A stretch of DNA of 64,000 nt, taken from Rhodobacteraceae bacterium UBA6141. GTDB lineage: Bacteria > Pseudomonadota > Alphaproteobacteria > Rhodobacterales > Rhodobacteraceae. The notes beneath the pieces are model-generated. The model had not been told where the DNA came from. It saw only the letters and a program-made list of their open reading frames with translations, and did not search any database. The translations under genes were made by a program, and so were the position numbers. Location of the stretch: assembly GCA_002423245.1 (NCBI GenBank), contig DIVD01000024.1, forward strand, positions 1 to 64,000, given 5' to 3'. Of this stretch, positions 15,582-24,166 are shown piece after piece (position 1 is the stretch's first letter; every line of letters begins with the position of its first letter).

Positions 15582-16980
15582 GGGCGCCTTTGCGCTGACC
15601 CATCGGTCGGGCAATGCCGATCACCTGCATTGCCTGAACCCCGCCGCCTCGGCGCGGGGGTTGCGGCGGGGGATGGCGCTGGCCGATGCGCGCGCCATTT
15701 GCCCCGAGCTTGCCACCCGCCCCGCCGACCTGCCGCGCGAGGCGGCGGCGCTGGCGGCCCTGCGCCGCTGGGCGGGGCGCTATGCGCCGATGGTGGCGAC
15801 GGACGGCGCCGACGGGCTGATCGCCGACATCTCGGGCGTGCCGCATCTGTTCGGCGGCGAGGAGGATCTGCGCGCCGACCTGCAGGCGCGGCTGGAGCGG
15901 GCGGGGCTGGCCGCCGTCAGCGCCATTGCCGGCACGCGGGGCGCGGCCGGCGCCCTGGCCCGCCACGGCGGCGGCATCGTGGCCGATGGCGCGCTGGTGC
16001 AGGGCATCGGGCATCTGCCCGTGTCGGCCCTGCGCATCGGGCATGACACCGCCGAGGCGCTGGCCCGCCTCGGCCTTGCCCGCATCGCCGATCTGGTCCA
16101 CCTGCCGCGCGCGCCCCTCGCCCGCCGCTTCGGGCCGGGGCTGGTGCTGCGGCTGGATCAGGCGCTGGGCGCGCAGCCCGAACCGGTGGCGGCCGAACCC
16201 GAGCCGCCGCATTTCGGCGTGCGGATGACCCTGCCGGACCCGATCGGGCTGCACCCGGACGTGATGGCCGGGCTGGCGCGGCTGCTGGACCGGCTGTGCG
16301 CCCGGCTGGCGCTGCACCATCGTGGCGCGCGCCGGCTGCGGCTGGAACTGCGGCGGGTGGACAGCGGCACGGTGCAGGTGGAGATCGGCCTTGCCCGCCC
16401 GATGCGCGATCCGGGCCGGATCGCCGCGCTGTTCACCCGCGGCGTGGACGAGATCGACGCGGGCTTCGGCATCGACGCGCTGCGCCTGACCGCGCCGCTG
16501 ACCGAACCGATGGCGCCCGAACAGACCGGCGGCGGCCCGGCGGCGCGGGGCGAGGACGCGCTGGCGGACCTTCTGTCCTCGGTCGGCAACCGCATCGGCT
16601 TTGACCGGGTGCTGCGGCTGCTGCCCGCCGACAGCCTGATCCCCGAACGCAGCTTCCTGCTGGCCCCCGCCGCCTACAGCGCACCCGCGCCGATGCCCCC
16701 CTCTGCCGGGCCGGCGCGCCCCGTCACCCTGTTCCCGCCCGAGCCGGTCAGCCATGCCTCGGGCCATCCGCCCGCGCAGTTCCGCTGGCGCCGGATGCGC
16801 CTTGCCACGCTGCGCGCCACCGGCCCCGAACGCATCGCCCCCGAATGGTGGTTCGACGACCCCGCATGGCGCAGCGGGCTGCGCGACTACTGGCGGATCG
16901 AAACGCAACAGGGCCCGCGGCTCTGGCTGTTCCACACCCCGCAAAGCCCCGCCTGGTATGTGCACGGAGAGTTCGCATGA
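15508..16980 (+). CDS. imuB: Y-family polymerase-like protein ImuB
   Basis: ImuB is a Y-family polymerase homologue that has lost its catalytic acidic residues and acts as a hub linking DnaE2 to the beta clamp. The 490-residue product keeps the palm/finger layout (RRLLSIWFPRLASD at the start, GLIADISGVPHLFGGEEDL near residue 105), and WFPRLASD replaces the metal-binding acidic start of active Pol IV. A helix-hairpin-helix-like part (LARLGLARIADLVHLPRAPLARRFG) and a long C-terminal region follow. Its stop overlaps the dnaE2 start (ATGA). Confidence 0.9.
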   Translation: MARRLLSIWFPRLASDTSLRSRPVEGAFALTHRSGNADHLHCLNPAASARGLRRGMALADARAICPELATRPADLPREAAALAALRRWAGRYAPMVATDGADGLIADISGVPHLFGGEEDLRADLQARLERAGLAAVSAIAGTRGAAGALARHGGGIVADGALVQGIGHLPVSALRIGHDTAEALARLGLARIADLVHLPRAPLARRFGPGLVLRLDQALGAQPEPVAAEPEPPHFGVRMTLPDPIGLHPDVMAGLARLLDRLCARLALHHRGARRLRLELRRVDSGTVQVEIGLARPMRDPGRIAALFTRGVDEIDAGFGIDALRLTAPLTEPMAPEQTGGGPAARGEDALADLLSSVGNRIGFDRVLRLLPADSLIPERSFLLAPAAYSAPAPMPPSAGPARPVTLFPPEPVSHASGHPPAQFRWRRMRLATLRATGPERIAPEWWFDDPAWRSGLRDYWRIETQQGPRLWLFHTPQSPAWYVHGEFA

Positions 16981-19900
16981 CCGCGCCCTCCGGCCAGAAG
17001 CCGCCTCGCCGCCGGGGCGCGCTGCCCTATGCCGAGCTTTGCGTCACCTCCAACTTCACCTTCCTGACCGGCGCCTCGCATCCCGAGGAGCTGGTGACGC
17101 GGGCCGCCGAACTTGGCCTCGCCGCCATCGCCATCACCGACCGCAACTCCGTCGCGGGGGTGGTGCGGGCGTTCTCCGCGCTGAAGGAGCTGGAGCGGAT
17201 GCGCGACGAGAGGCTGGCAGAGGCAGGGGCGGCGCCGGAGGGGGAGGCCATCCGCTCGCAGCGCCGCCAGAGCGTGCCGCATGGCACCGACGGGACGGGG
17301 GAAGCGACGGGGGCAGGGACAGGGGCAGGGACGGGGGCCGGGACGGAAGCGCCGCTGCCGCCCGCCGCGCCGTTGCCCCGGCTGATCCCCGGCGCGCGGC
17401 TGGTGCTGACCGACAGCCCGGTGGACTGGCTGGCGCTGCCGACCGACCTGCCGGCCTGGTCGCGGCTGACGCGGATGCTGTCGCTTGGCAAGCGCCGGGC
17501 GCCGAAGGGCGAATGCCACCTGACCCGCGCCGACCTTGCGGACTGGGGCCGCGGCATGATCCTGATCGCCCTGCCGCCCGATCCGATGGCAACCCCGCCC
17601 GACGCGGATGCACTCGTGCGGATGATCCGCCGCTTTCCGGGCCATGTGCATCTGGGCGCCGCACCGCGCTATGACGGGCAGGACCAGCCGCGCCTCGAGA
17701 GGCTGGCCGCGCTGGCGCAGGCGGCGGGGGCGCCGCTGGTCGCGGTGGGCGACGTGCTGATGCACCGCTCCGCCCGCCGCCCGCTGGCCGATGTGCTGAC
17801 CTGCCTGCGCGAGGGCTGCACCATCGACAGCATCGGCCGGCGCCGCCTGGCCAATGGCGAGCGGCGGCTGAAATCGGGCGCGGAACTGGCGCGCCTCTTT
17901 CACCGCCACCCCGCCGCGCTGCGCCGCACGCTGGAGATCGCGGACCGCTGCGCCTTTCGCCTCGATGACCTGCGCTATCGCTATCCCGACGAGGCGCAGG
18001 GCGGCGAGACGGCGCAGGTCCGGCTGGAACGGCTGGCGCGCGAGGGGCTGCACTGGCGCTACCCGGCCGGCCCGCCGCCGAAGATCGTGCACCGGGTGGA
18101 AAAGGAGCTGCGCCTGATCGACGAGATGGACTATGCCTCCTACTTCCTGACGGTGCATGACATCGTGGCCCATGCCCGCGCGCGGGGCATCCTCTGCCAG
18201 GGCCGGGGATCGGCAGCCAACTCGGTCGTGTGCTACCTTCTGGGCATTACCGAGGTGCCGCCCGAAAGCATCACCCTGATCTTCGAGCGGTTCATCAGCA
18301 AGGAACGCGGCGAGCCGCCGGATATCGACGTCGATTTCGAACATGAACGGCGCGAGGAGGTGATCCAGTGGATCTATGACCGCTACGGGCGCGAACGGGC
18401 GGGGCTGACGGCGGCGGTGATCCATTTCCGCTCTCGCGCCGCGATCCGCGAGGTGGGCAAGGTCATGGGCCTTTCGCAAGACGTGGTGGCGCGGCTGGCG
18501 GGGCAGATCTGGGGCTGGTCCTCGGCCGCGCCATCGCAGGAGCGGGTGCGCGAGGCGGGGCTGGATCCCGCCGACCGGCGGGTGATGCTGACCGTGGGGC
18601 TGATCGCCGAGATCATCGGCTTTCCGCGCCACCTGTCGCAGCATGTCGGCGGCTTCGTCATCACCCATGGCCGGCTCGACGAGTTGTGCCCCATTGAGAA
18701 CGCGGCGATGGAGGATCGCACCGTCATCGAATGGGACAAGGACGATATCGATGCGCTTGGGCTTCTGAAGGTCGATATCCTCGGGCTTGGAATGCTGACC
18801 GCGATCCGCAAGGCATTCGGCCTGCTGGCGCAGCACCGGGGCCAGCAGCTGACGCTGGCCAATGTCCCGCCAGAGGATCCGCGGGTCTATGACATGCTCT
18901 GCCGCGCCGATGCGATCGGGGTCTTTCAGGTGGAAAGCCGGGCGCAGCTGAACTTCCTGCCCCGGATGCGGCCGCGCGCCTTCTATGACCTTGTGTGCGA
19001 GGTGGCGATCGTCCGCCCCGGCCCCATCCAGGGCGGGATGGTGCATCCGTTCATCAACCGCCGCATGGGGAAGGAGCGGGTGGAGGATCTGGGCCCGGCG
19101 CTGATGGAGGTGCTGGGGCGCACCTACGGGGTGCCGCTGTTCCAGGAACAGGCGATGCAGATCGCCGTGGTGGCGGCGGGCTTTTCCCCGGCCGAGGCCG
19201 ACCGGCTGCGCCGGTCGCTGGCGACCTTCCGGCGCATGGGCACCATCGGCGGCTTCCGCGACCGCTTTGTCTCGGGGATGCTGGCGCGCGGCTATGATGC
19301 CGGTTTCGCCAGCCGCTGCTTTGCCCAGATCGAGGGCTTCGGCAGCTATGGCTTTCCCGAAAGCCACGCCGCCAGTTTCGCGCGGCTGGTCTATATCTCG
19401 GCCTGGATCAAGTGCCACCATCCCGCCGCCTTCACCTGCGCGCTGCTGAACGCCCAGCCGATGGGCTTTTACGCCCCGGCGCAGCTTGTGCGCGACCTGC
19501 GCGAGCATGGCGGCGAGGTGCGGCCCGTTTCCGTCAACCACTCGCACTGGGATTGCACGCTGGAGCCGCGGCCCGATGGCCGGCTGGCGCTGCGGCTTGG
19601 CTTGCGGCAGATCAAGGGGCTGCGGGCCGAGGATGCCGAATGGATCGTGGCGGCGCGCGGCAATGGCTACCCCGATGTGGAAAGCCTGTGGCGGCGCGCG
19701 GGGCTGCCTGCCGCCGCGCTGGAGCGGCTGGCCGAGGCGGATGCCTTCACCGCGCTTGGCCTCAGCCGCCGCGATGCGCTCTGGGCGGCTCGCGCGCTGC
19801 GGGCGCCCGCGCCGCTGCCGCTGTTCGGCACCGATGGCGAGGGCGGGGTGGAACCGGCGGTGAACCTGCCGCAGATGACGCTGGGGCAGGAGGTGATCGA

Positions 19901-20408
19901 GGATTACCTGTCGCTGCGGCTCAGCCTGCGGGCGCATCCGATGGAGATCCTGCGCCCGCGCCTGCCCGAAAGCCTGCCGCATGACCGGCTGGGGCAGGCG
20001 CAGAAAGGTGTGGCGGGCCGTGTCACCGTCACCGGGCTTGTCATCACCCGCCAGCGGCCGGGCACTGCCTCGGGCGTGATCTTCCTCACGCTGGAGGATG
20101 AGACGGGCACCGCCAATGTGGTGGTCTGGCCAAGGGTTTACGAGGCGTTCCGCAAGGCGGTGATCGCCGGCCGGCTGGTCCGCGTCACCGGCCGGGTAGA
20201 GCGGGACGGCCCGGTCAGCCACCTGATCGCGGAACGGGTGGAGGATGTCTCGCCGTTGCTGGCCACGCTTGGCGGCCCGGGCACCATCGAGGCCAATGAC
20301 GGGCGCGCCGATGAAACGCGGCGCCCGGCGGGCGGCAGCCCCCGCCCCTCCGCCCGGCACCCGCGAGAGCAGGCGAAGAGGCTGTTTCCCAGCCGCGATT
20401 TCCATTGA
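16977..20408 (+). CDS. dnaE2: Error-prone DNA polymerase DnaE2
   Basis: DnaE2 is the translesion C-family polymerase of the SOS mutasome. The ATG at 16977 overlaps the imuB stop, giving 1143 residues, within the family range. The PHP domain occupies about residues 15-320 (YAELCVTSNFTFLTGASHP, ITDRNSVAGVVRAF). The polymerase core follows with ILCQGRGSAANSVVCYLLG and RGEPPDIDVDFEHERREEV, which hold catalytic acidic residues, then EQAMQIAVVAAGFSPAEAD, and an OB-fold near the C-terminus (ASGVIFLTLEDETGTANVV). An Ala/Gly/Thr-rich insert encoded by 12-base repeats (17306-17341) breaks the PHP domain near residues 104-125. The gene is under the LexA box before imuA. Confidence 0.94.
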   Translation: MTAPSGQKPPRRRGALPYAELCVTSNFTFLTGASHPEELVTRAAELGLAAIAITDRNSVAGVVRAFSALKELERMRDERLAEAGAAPEGEAIRSQRRQSVPHGTDGTGEATGAGTGAGTGAGTEAPLPPAAPLPRLIPGARLVLTDSPVDWLALPTDLPAWSRLTRMLSLGKRRAPKGECHLTRADLADWGRGMILIALPPDPMATPPDADALVRMIRRFPGHVHLGAAPRYDGQDQPRLERLAALAQAAGAPLVAVGDVLMHRSARRPLADVLTCLREGCTIDSIGRRRLANGERRLKSGAELARLFHRHPAALRRTLEIADRCAFRLDDLRYRYPDEAQGGETAQVRLERLAREGLHWRYPAGPPPKIVHRVEKELRLIDEMDYASYFLTVHDIVAHARARGILCQGRGSAANSVVCYLLGITEVPPESITLIFERFISKERGEPPDIDVDFEHERREEVIQWIYDRYGRERAGLTAAVIHFRSRAAIREVGKVMGLSQDVVARLAGQIWGWSSAAPSQERVREAGLDPADRRVMLTVGLIAEIIGFPRHLSQHVGGFVITHGRLDELCPIENAAMEDRTVIEWDKDDIDALGLLKVDILGLGMLTAIRKAFGLLAQHRGQQLTLANVPPEDPRVYDMLCRADAIGVFQVESRAQLNFLPRMRPRAFYDLVCEVAIVRPGPIQGGMVHPFINRRMGKERVEDLGPALMEVLGRTYGVPLFQEQAMQIAVVAAGFSPAEADRLRRSLATFRRMGTIGGFRDRFVSGMLARGYDAGFASRCFAQIEGFGSYGFPESHAASFARLVYISAWIKCHHPAAFTCALLNAQPMGFYAPAQLVRDLREHGGEVRPVSVNHSHWDCTLEPRPDGRLALRLGLRQIKGLRAEDAEWIVAARGNGYPDVESLWRRAGLPAAALERLAEADAFTALGLSRRDALWAARALRAPAPLPLFGTDGEGGVEPAVNLPQMTLGQEVIEDYLSLRLSLRAHPMEILRPRLPESLPHDRLGQAQKGVAGRVTVTGLVITRQRPGTASGVIFLTLEDETGTANVVVWPRVYEAFRKAVIAGRLVRVTGRVERDGPVSHLIAERVEDVSPLLATLGGPGTIEANDGRADETRRPAGGSPRPSARHPREQAKRLFPSRDFH
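17306..17341. repeat. dnaE2: In-frame 12-base repeats within dnaE2
   Basis: Three direct 12-base units (GACGGGGGCAGG, GACAGGGGCAGG, GACGGGGGCCGG) encode a repeating GAGT pattern. Degenerate flanking units extend it on both sides. Because the unit is four codons, gain or loss of copies keeps the frame. It lies in a loop of the PHP domain. Confidence 0.8.
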
Positions 20409-20501
20409 AGGGGCGGGCGCGGCGTGATCCAGATCAAGGCGAAAGCCGCGGCGCGCGCATAGCAAGGGACGCGGAAACGCGAGATAGCGCGGGAGCAGCC
20501 C

Positions 20502-20687
20502 ATGGTCCGTCTCTTTCTCATCATCTACACCCTTGCTGCCACGGTTCTGGCGGGGTCGGCCGTCGTCGCCGCGCTGACCATGGGGCGGGTCGATGCCGTC
20601 TCGATCATCGTGGCCGCGGTCGCGGGCGCCGTGGTCGCGCTGCCCGTGTCCTGGCTCGTCGTCAGGACGCTGCAGCAGCAAGCCTGA
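20502..20687 (+). CDS. Small two-helix membrane protein
   Basis: The 61-residue product is almost entirely two membrane helices (VRLFLIIYTLAATVLAGSAVVAAL and SIIVAAVAGAVVALPVSWLVV) with a short MGRVDA turn and a Gln-rich tail. Small proteins of this shape occur widely in Rhodobacteraceae without a known role. It follows dnaE2 by 93 bases and is upstream of cytochrome b561 in the same direction. The call rests on its composition and on its gene-sized place between two real genes. Confidence 0.6.
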   Translation: MVRLFLIIYTLAATVLAGSAVVAALTMGRVDAVSIIVAAVAGAVVALPVSWLVVRTLQQQA

Positions 20688-20837
20688 CTCGGCGGCAGGC
20701 CGCGGCGCCGAGGCGCTTGACGGTCTGCCCTTGTGGCGGGAACATATGCAACGCGGGGACAGGCTCCGCGCGACAGGCCGGCCAGACCGGCGAGGGAAAC
20801 GGGCCGGCCAGACCGGCGCCGGAACGGGAGACCAGCC

Positions 20838-21329
20838 ATGACCAAGCCAAGCGGATATTCGGCCACGCAGATCGGCCTGCACTGGATCGTCGTGCTGCTG
20901 ATCGTGCTGCAATACGTGCTGCATGACGGCATCAGCGCGGCATGGGAGGCTGTCGAAGAGGGGCGCGAGGCGGCGTCCGGCCTGCTGGTCCCGATGCACA
21001 TCCTGGGCGGCGTGCTGATCTCGGCCCTGGCGCTGTGGCGGCTGGCCCTGCGCGCACGGCGCGGAACGCCGCTCCCGCCCGCGGGCGGGCATCCGGCGCT
21101 GGACCTCGTCGCCCGTGTCACGCATGGCGCGCTGTATCTGCTGATGCTGCTGCTGCCGCTGACGGGCGCGCTGGCCTGGTTCGGCGGCGTCGAGACTGCG
21201 GCCGGCATCCATGTCGTGCTGACGGCCCTGCTGCTGGTGCTGGCCGGGCTGCATGTGGCGGCGGCGCTGTTCCACCATTTCGTGATGAAGGACGGGCTGC
21301 TGAACCGGATGGGCCGCCCCGCCTCGTGA
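20838..21329 (+). CDS. Cytochrome b561-type di-haem membrane protein
   Basis: The 163-residue product has four membrane helices with paired histidines of the bacterial cytochrome b561 family: IGLHWIVVLLIVLQ in helix 1, PMHILGGVLI in helix 2, VARVTHGALYLLMLLLPLTG in helix 3, and LAGLHVAAALFHHFVMKDGLLNRM in helix 4. The last motif is highly typical. These proteins pass electrons between quinol and periplasmic or superoxide-linked acceptors. The ATG at 20838 is preferred; a longer frame upstream is Arg-rich and lacks family similarity. Confidence 0.87.
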   Translation: MTKPSGYSATQIGLHWIVVLLIVLQYVLHDGISAAWEAVEEGREAASGLLVPMHILGGVLISALALWRLALRARRGTPLPPAGGHPALDLVARVTHGALYLLMLLLPLTGALAWFGGVETAAGIHVVLTALLLVLAGLHVAAALFHHFVMKDGLLNRMGRPAS

Positions 21330-21357
21330 GGCGCAGGCGGATGAGGCGCAGGCGGAT
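21328..21357. repeat. Exact 15-base tandem duplication after cytochrome b561
   Basis: GAGGCGCAGGCGGAT occurs twice head to tail at 21328-21342 and 21343-21357, beginning at the stop codon of cytochrome b561 and lying before the convergent ABC exporter gene. No hairpin of terminator type is seen here. Confidence 0.7.
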
Positions 21358-21386
21358 CGCGCGACGGAGCGCAACGCGGTCCGCGC

Positions 21387-23123
21387 CTAGTCGCCGAACT
21401 GCAACTGGCTGAGCCGCGCATAGACCCCGCCCTGCGCGACCAGATCGCCATGCCGGCCCTGTTCGATGACGCGGCCTTCCTGCATCACCACGATCTTGTC
21501 GGCATTGCGCACCGTCGCCAGCCGGTGCGCGATCACCAGCGTGGTGCGACCGCTGGCCAGCCGGTCCAGCGCATCCTGCACCATCCGCTCGGATGCGGCA
21601 TCGAGCGCGCTCGTCGCCTCGTCCAGCAGCAGCACCGGCGCGTCGCGCAGCAGGGCGCGGGCGATGGCGACCCGCTGTCGCTGCCCGCCCGACAGCGCCG
21701 ATCCACGCGGCCCGGCAGGGGTCTCGAGCCCGGCCGGAAGGCTGGCGACGAACTCGGTCAGATGCGCCGCGGCCAGTACCTCCTCCAGCCGCGCGGGGCT
21801 GACATCGCTGCGGCCCATCAGGATGTTGTCGCGCAGGGTCTCGTCGAACAGCGCGGTTTCCTGCGAGACGATGGAATAAAGCCCGCGCAGTTCTGCCAGA
21901 GCGAAGCGGTGCAGGTCGGTCCCGGCAAGGGTGATGCGGCCCGAATCCGGATCCATCATCCGCGCCAGCAGCGCAAAGAGCGTGCTTTTCCCCGCGCCCG
22001 AGGGGCCGACGATGGCCGTGGTCTGCCCCGGTTCGGCAAGAAAGCTCAGATCGTTCAGGACCGGCGTCTCGTCATAGGCAAAGCTGACATGCTCGAACGC
22101 GATGCGCAGGCTGGCGGGATCGCGCGGCACGGGCACCGGATGCGCGGGCGAGGTGATGCGCGGCGGGATCGCCAGCAGCGCCGCCACCCGGTCGAGGCTG
22201 GCCCGCGTCGATTGCCACGCGCCCGACACCGCCCCCAGCCGGCGCAGCGGGTCGAAGACCAGCGCCATGGCAAAGAAGAACGACATGAACTCGCCGACGG
22301 TCTTCTCGCCGCCGATGATCTGGAAGCCGCCATAGGCCAGCACCCCGCCAAAGCCGATCGCCGCCACCACGTCGATCAGCGCCGGGATCCCCGCCGATCC
22401 GGCCTCGGCGCGCAACTGTGCCGCGATGTAACGGTTCTGCGCCTCGTCATAACGTGCCGCCTCGCGCGCCTCGGTGCCCGAAAGCTGCACGCTGACGACG
22501 CCGTGGAAGATCTCGTCCAGCCGGGTCGCGCTGTCGGCGGCGGCGATGCGCGCGGCGCGGCTGGTGCTGCGCACGAGCCGCTGCAGCGCCACGATCGGCA
22601 GCAGCAGCAGCGGCACGCCCGCCACCGCAACCAGCGTCCAGACCGGATCCATCCACAGCGCCACCCCCAGCAGCGACACCAGCGAGACCAGATCGCGCCC
22701 GACGGCGGCGATGACCGAATTCCACAGGGTCCGCAGCGCGCCGGTATCGCCCCGCGTCCGCTCGATCAGGCTGCCCGGCGGGTGGGTCTTGTAGAAGCCC
22801 TGGTCCAGCGTCAGCAGGTGGCGCAGCACATCGCCCTGCAGCGCCGCCACCACCCGCTCGCCCAGCCGCGCCATGATCAGCCGGTGCGCGAGGCTGGCCA
22901 GCGCCCGCACCAGGAACACCCCGGCGACCGCGGCCGCGACCCAGACCACCGCCGAGGGCGAGCCGCCGACGAACACGTTGTCGAACATCGGCTTGACTAG
23001 GTAGCTGAGCGCCCCGATCATGCTGCCTTCCAGCGACATCAGCAGCATCGCGAGCGCGAACCACCAGCGCCAGGGGTGCAGGTAGCTGCGCCACAGCCAG
23101 CAGACCAGTGCCCGCCCGGTCAT
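21387..23123 (-). CDS. ABC exporter, MsbA/LmrA-type fused permease and ATPase
   Basis: The 578-residue half-transporter has a six-helix permease (residues 1-310) and a nucleotide-binding domain (from about 335). The ATPase has Walker A VGPSGAGKST, Q-loop IVSQETALFDETLRDN, signature LSGGQRQRVAIARALL, Walker B VLLLDEATSALD and the switch His in VIAHRLATV. It works as a dimer, exporting lipids or other hydrophobic substrates. The MsbA-like layout fits a lipid flippase, but the substrate cannot be read. Its ATG overlaps the stop of the phosphatase gene, so the two are translationally coupled. Confidence 0.88.
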   Translation of the reverse strand: MTGRALVCWLWRSYLHPWRWWFALAMLLMSLEGSMIGALSYLVKPMFDNVFVGGSPSAVVWVAAAVAGVFLVRALASLAHRLIMARLGERVVAALQGDVLRHLLTLDQGFYKTHPPGSLIERTRGDTGALRTLWNSVIAAVGRDLVSLVSLLGVALWMDPVWTLVAVAGVPLLLLPIVALQRLVRSTSRAARIAAADSATRLDEIFHGVVSVQLSGTEAREAARYDEAQNRYIAAQLRAEAGSAGIPALIDVVAAIGFGGVLAYGGFQIIGGEKTVGEFMSFFFAMALVFDPLRRLGAVSGAWQSTRASLDRVAALLAIPPRITSPAHPVPVPRDPASLRIAFEHVSFAYDETPVLNDLSFLAEPGQTTAIVGPSGAGKSTLFALLARMMDPDSGRITLAGTDLHRFALAELRGLYSIVSQETALFDETLRDNILMGRSDVSPARLEEVLAAAHLTEFVASLPAGLETPAGPRGSALSGGQRQRVAIARALLRDAPVLLLDEATSALDAASERMVQDALDRLASGRTTLVIAHRLATVRNADKIVVMQEGRVIEQGRHGDLVAQGGVYARLSQLQFGD

Positions 23124-23929
23124 GCCTGGCGCTCCGGGTCGGCCTCAATCTTCACTTCCGGCCCCACGATCTCGGGCAGCGGGGCGGATGCGATTACCTC
23201 CTGGCGGGCGCGCGGCAGGGGAAGGATCGGGCGCGTCCTGCCCCGCCCCTCGGCCAGAAGGCGCTTGTAGTCGCGCATCATCGCCTTGGGATCGTAGTCG
23301 CTGCGCACCCAGTCCATCAGGCTGATCCCGCTTTGGCGATGGGCGGCGTCATAGGTCTCGAAAAAGTAGTCCAGCACCCCCGTCCAGGTGCCCTTGCGGT
23401 GCAGGAAGCGCCAGTGGAGCTGCCTTGCCGCTTCGGCCACCGGGCGGTTCTCGATCAGGATCAGGTAGAGCGCCGAGGCGAAACCGGCCCGGTCCGCGCC
23501 CGACTTGCAATGGATCAGCAGCGGCCGGTCCAGCGTGCGGAACAGCTCCTCCAGCGCGATCAGCGTCTCGACGCTCGGCACCCGCTTGGCATGAAGCCGG
23601 ATGCTGACAAGGGTGATCCCCAGCTTGTTCGCCGCCTCGCGTTCCAGCAGGTTGAAGCTTACCGGCATGTCGCCGCGCAGGCTCAGCACCGTGCGGATGC
23701 CGCGCGCCTTCATGCGCTTCATCCGCGCCGGCGAGGGCTGGTTGGACCGATAGACCCCGTCCGCGACGCGGGCGAAGTTGGTCCAGACCGAGCGCAGGAA
23801 GGCGTGGTCGAACAGGTGGAAATGCAGATTGTGCCGCCAGCGGCCCCCCGGCGCATCCAGTCCGCCCGCTGCCGATGCGCTCAGCCGTGACTCCAGCCGG
23901 TCGTGCAGGGTCTTCAGCCAGCTGATCAT
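23120..23929 (-). CDS. Tyrosine/dual-specificity-type protein phosphatase
   Basis: The 269-residue protein carries the Cx5R signature HCKSGADRAG at about residue 150, with a preceding acid-loop region (LSLRGDMPVSFNLLEREAANKLG) and an N-terminal GVYRSNQPSPARMKRMKARGI typical of bacterial DSP-like phosphatases. It may act on phosphoprotein, phosphoinositide or lipid phosphates. The start at 23929 avoids a very long Arg/Pro-rich upstream frame. The stop overlaps the start of the ABC exporter, suggesting joint control of envelope lipid or polysaccharide export; this is inference from position only. Confidence 0.82.
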   Translation of the reverse strand: MISWLKTLHDRLESRLSASAAGGLDAPGGRWRHNLHFHLFDHAFLRSVWTNFARVADGVYRSNQPSPARMKRMKARGIRTVLSLRGDMPVSFNLLEREAANKLGITLVSIRLHAKRVPSVETLIALEELFRTLDRPLLIHCKSGADRAGFASALYLILIENRPVAEAARQLHWRFLHRKGTWTGVLDYFFETYDAAHRQSGISLMDWVRSDYDPKAMMRDYKRLLAEGRGRTRPILPLPRARQEVIASAPLPEIVGPEVKIEADPERQA

Positions 23930-24107
23930 CGGATCTCCGCATCGAGGCAGGGCGGGGCGGCGTAGAGGGCCAGCCGCAATCGGCGCGTGTCTAGCCCGAA
24001 TGGCGGTGCGAGGCAAGCAAGCCCCCCGGCGCCTGCTCGTCCCGCCCGCCCCGTCCCGCCCTCCCCCCGGCGCCAGGGCGACACGCCCACGCGCGCGCCG
24101 CGCCCGA

Positions 24108-24136
24108 TTGACGCGGCAGCGGGCCGGGCCTAGGCA
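24108..24136 (+). promoter_or_regulatory. Candidate sigma-70-type promoter for the class V aminotransferase
   Basis: TTGACG at 24108-24113 and TAGGCA at 24131-24136 are separated by exactly 17 bases, and the gene begins 31 bases later. The -35 element is near consensus; the -10 element is weak, as is common in GC-rich alphaproteobacteria. The sites were found by eye. Confidence 0.5.
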
Positions 24137-24166
24137 GGACGTGCCACAACTCCGGAGCATGTTGCC

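Noticed and set aside
16887..21374. A 1495-codon open frame on the minus strand
   Set aside because: It is antisense to dnaE2, composed of Arg/His/Gln-rich text with no domain, and arises from GC-rich codon use of the real gene.
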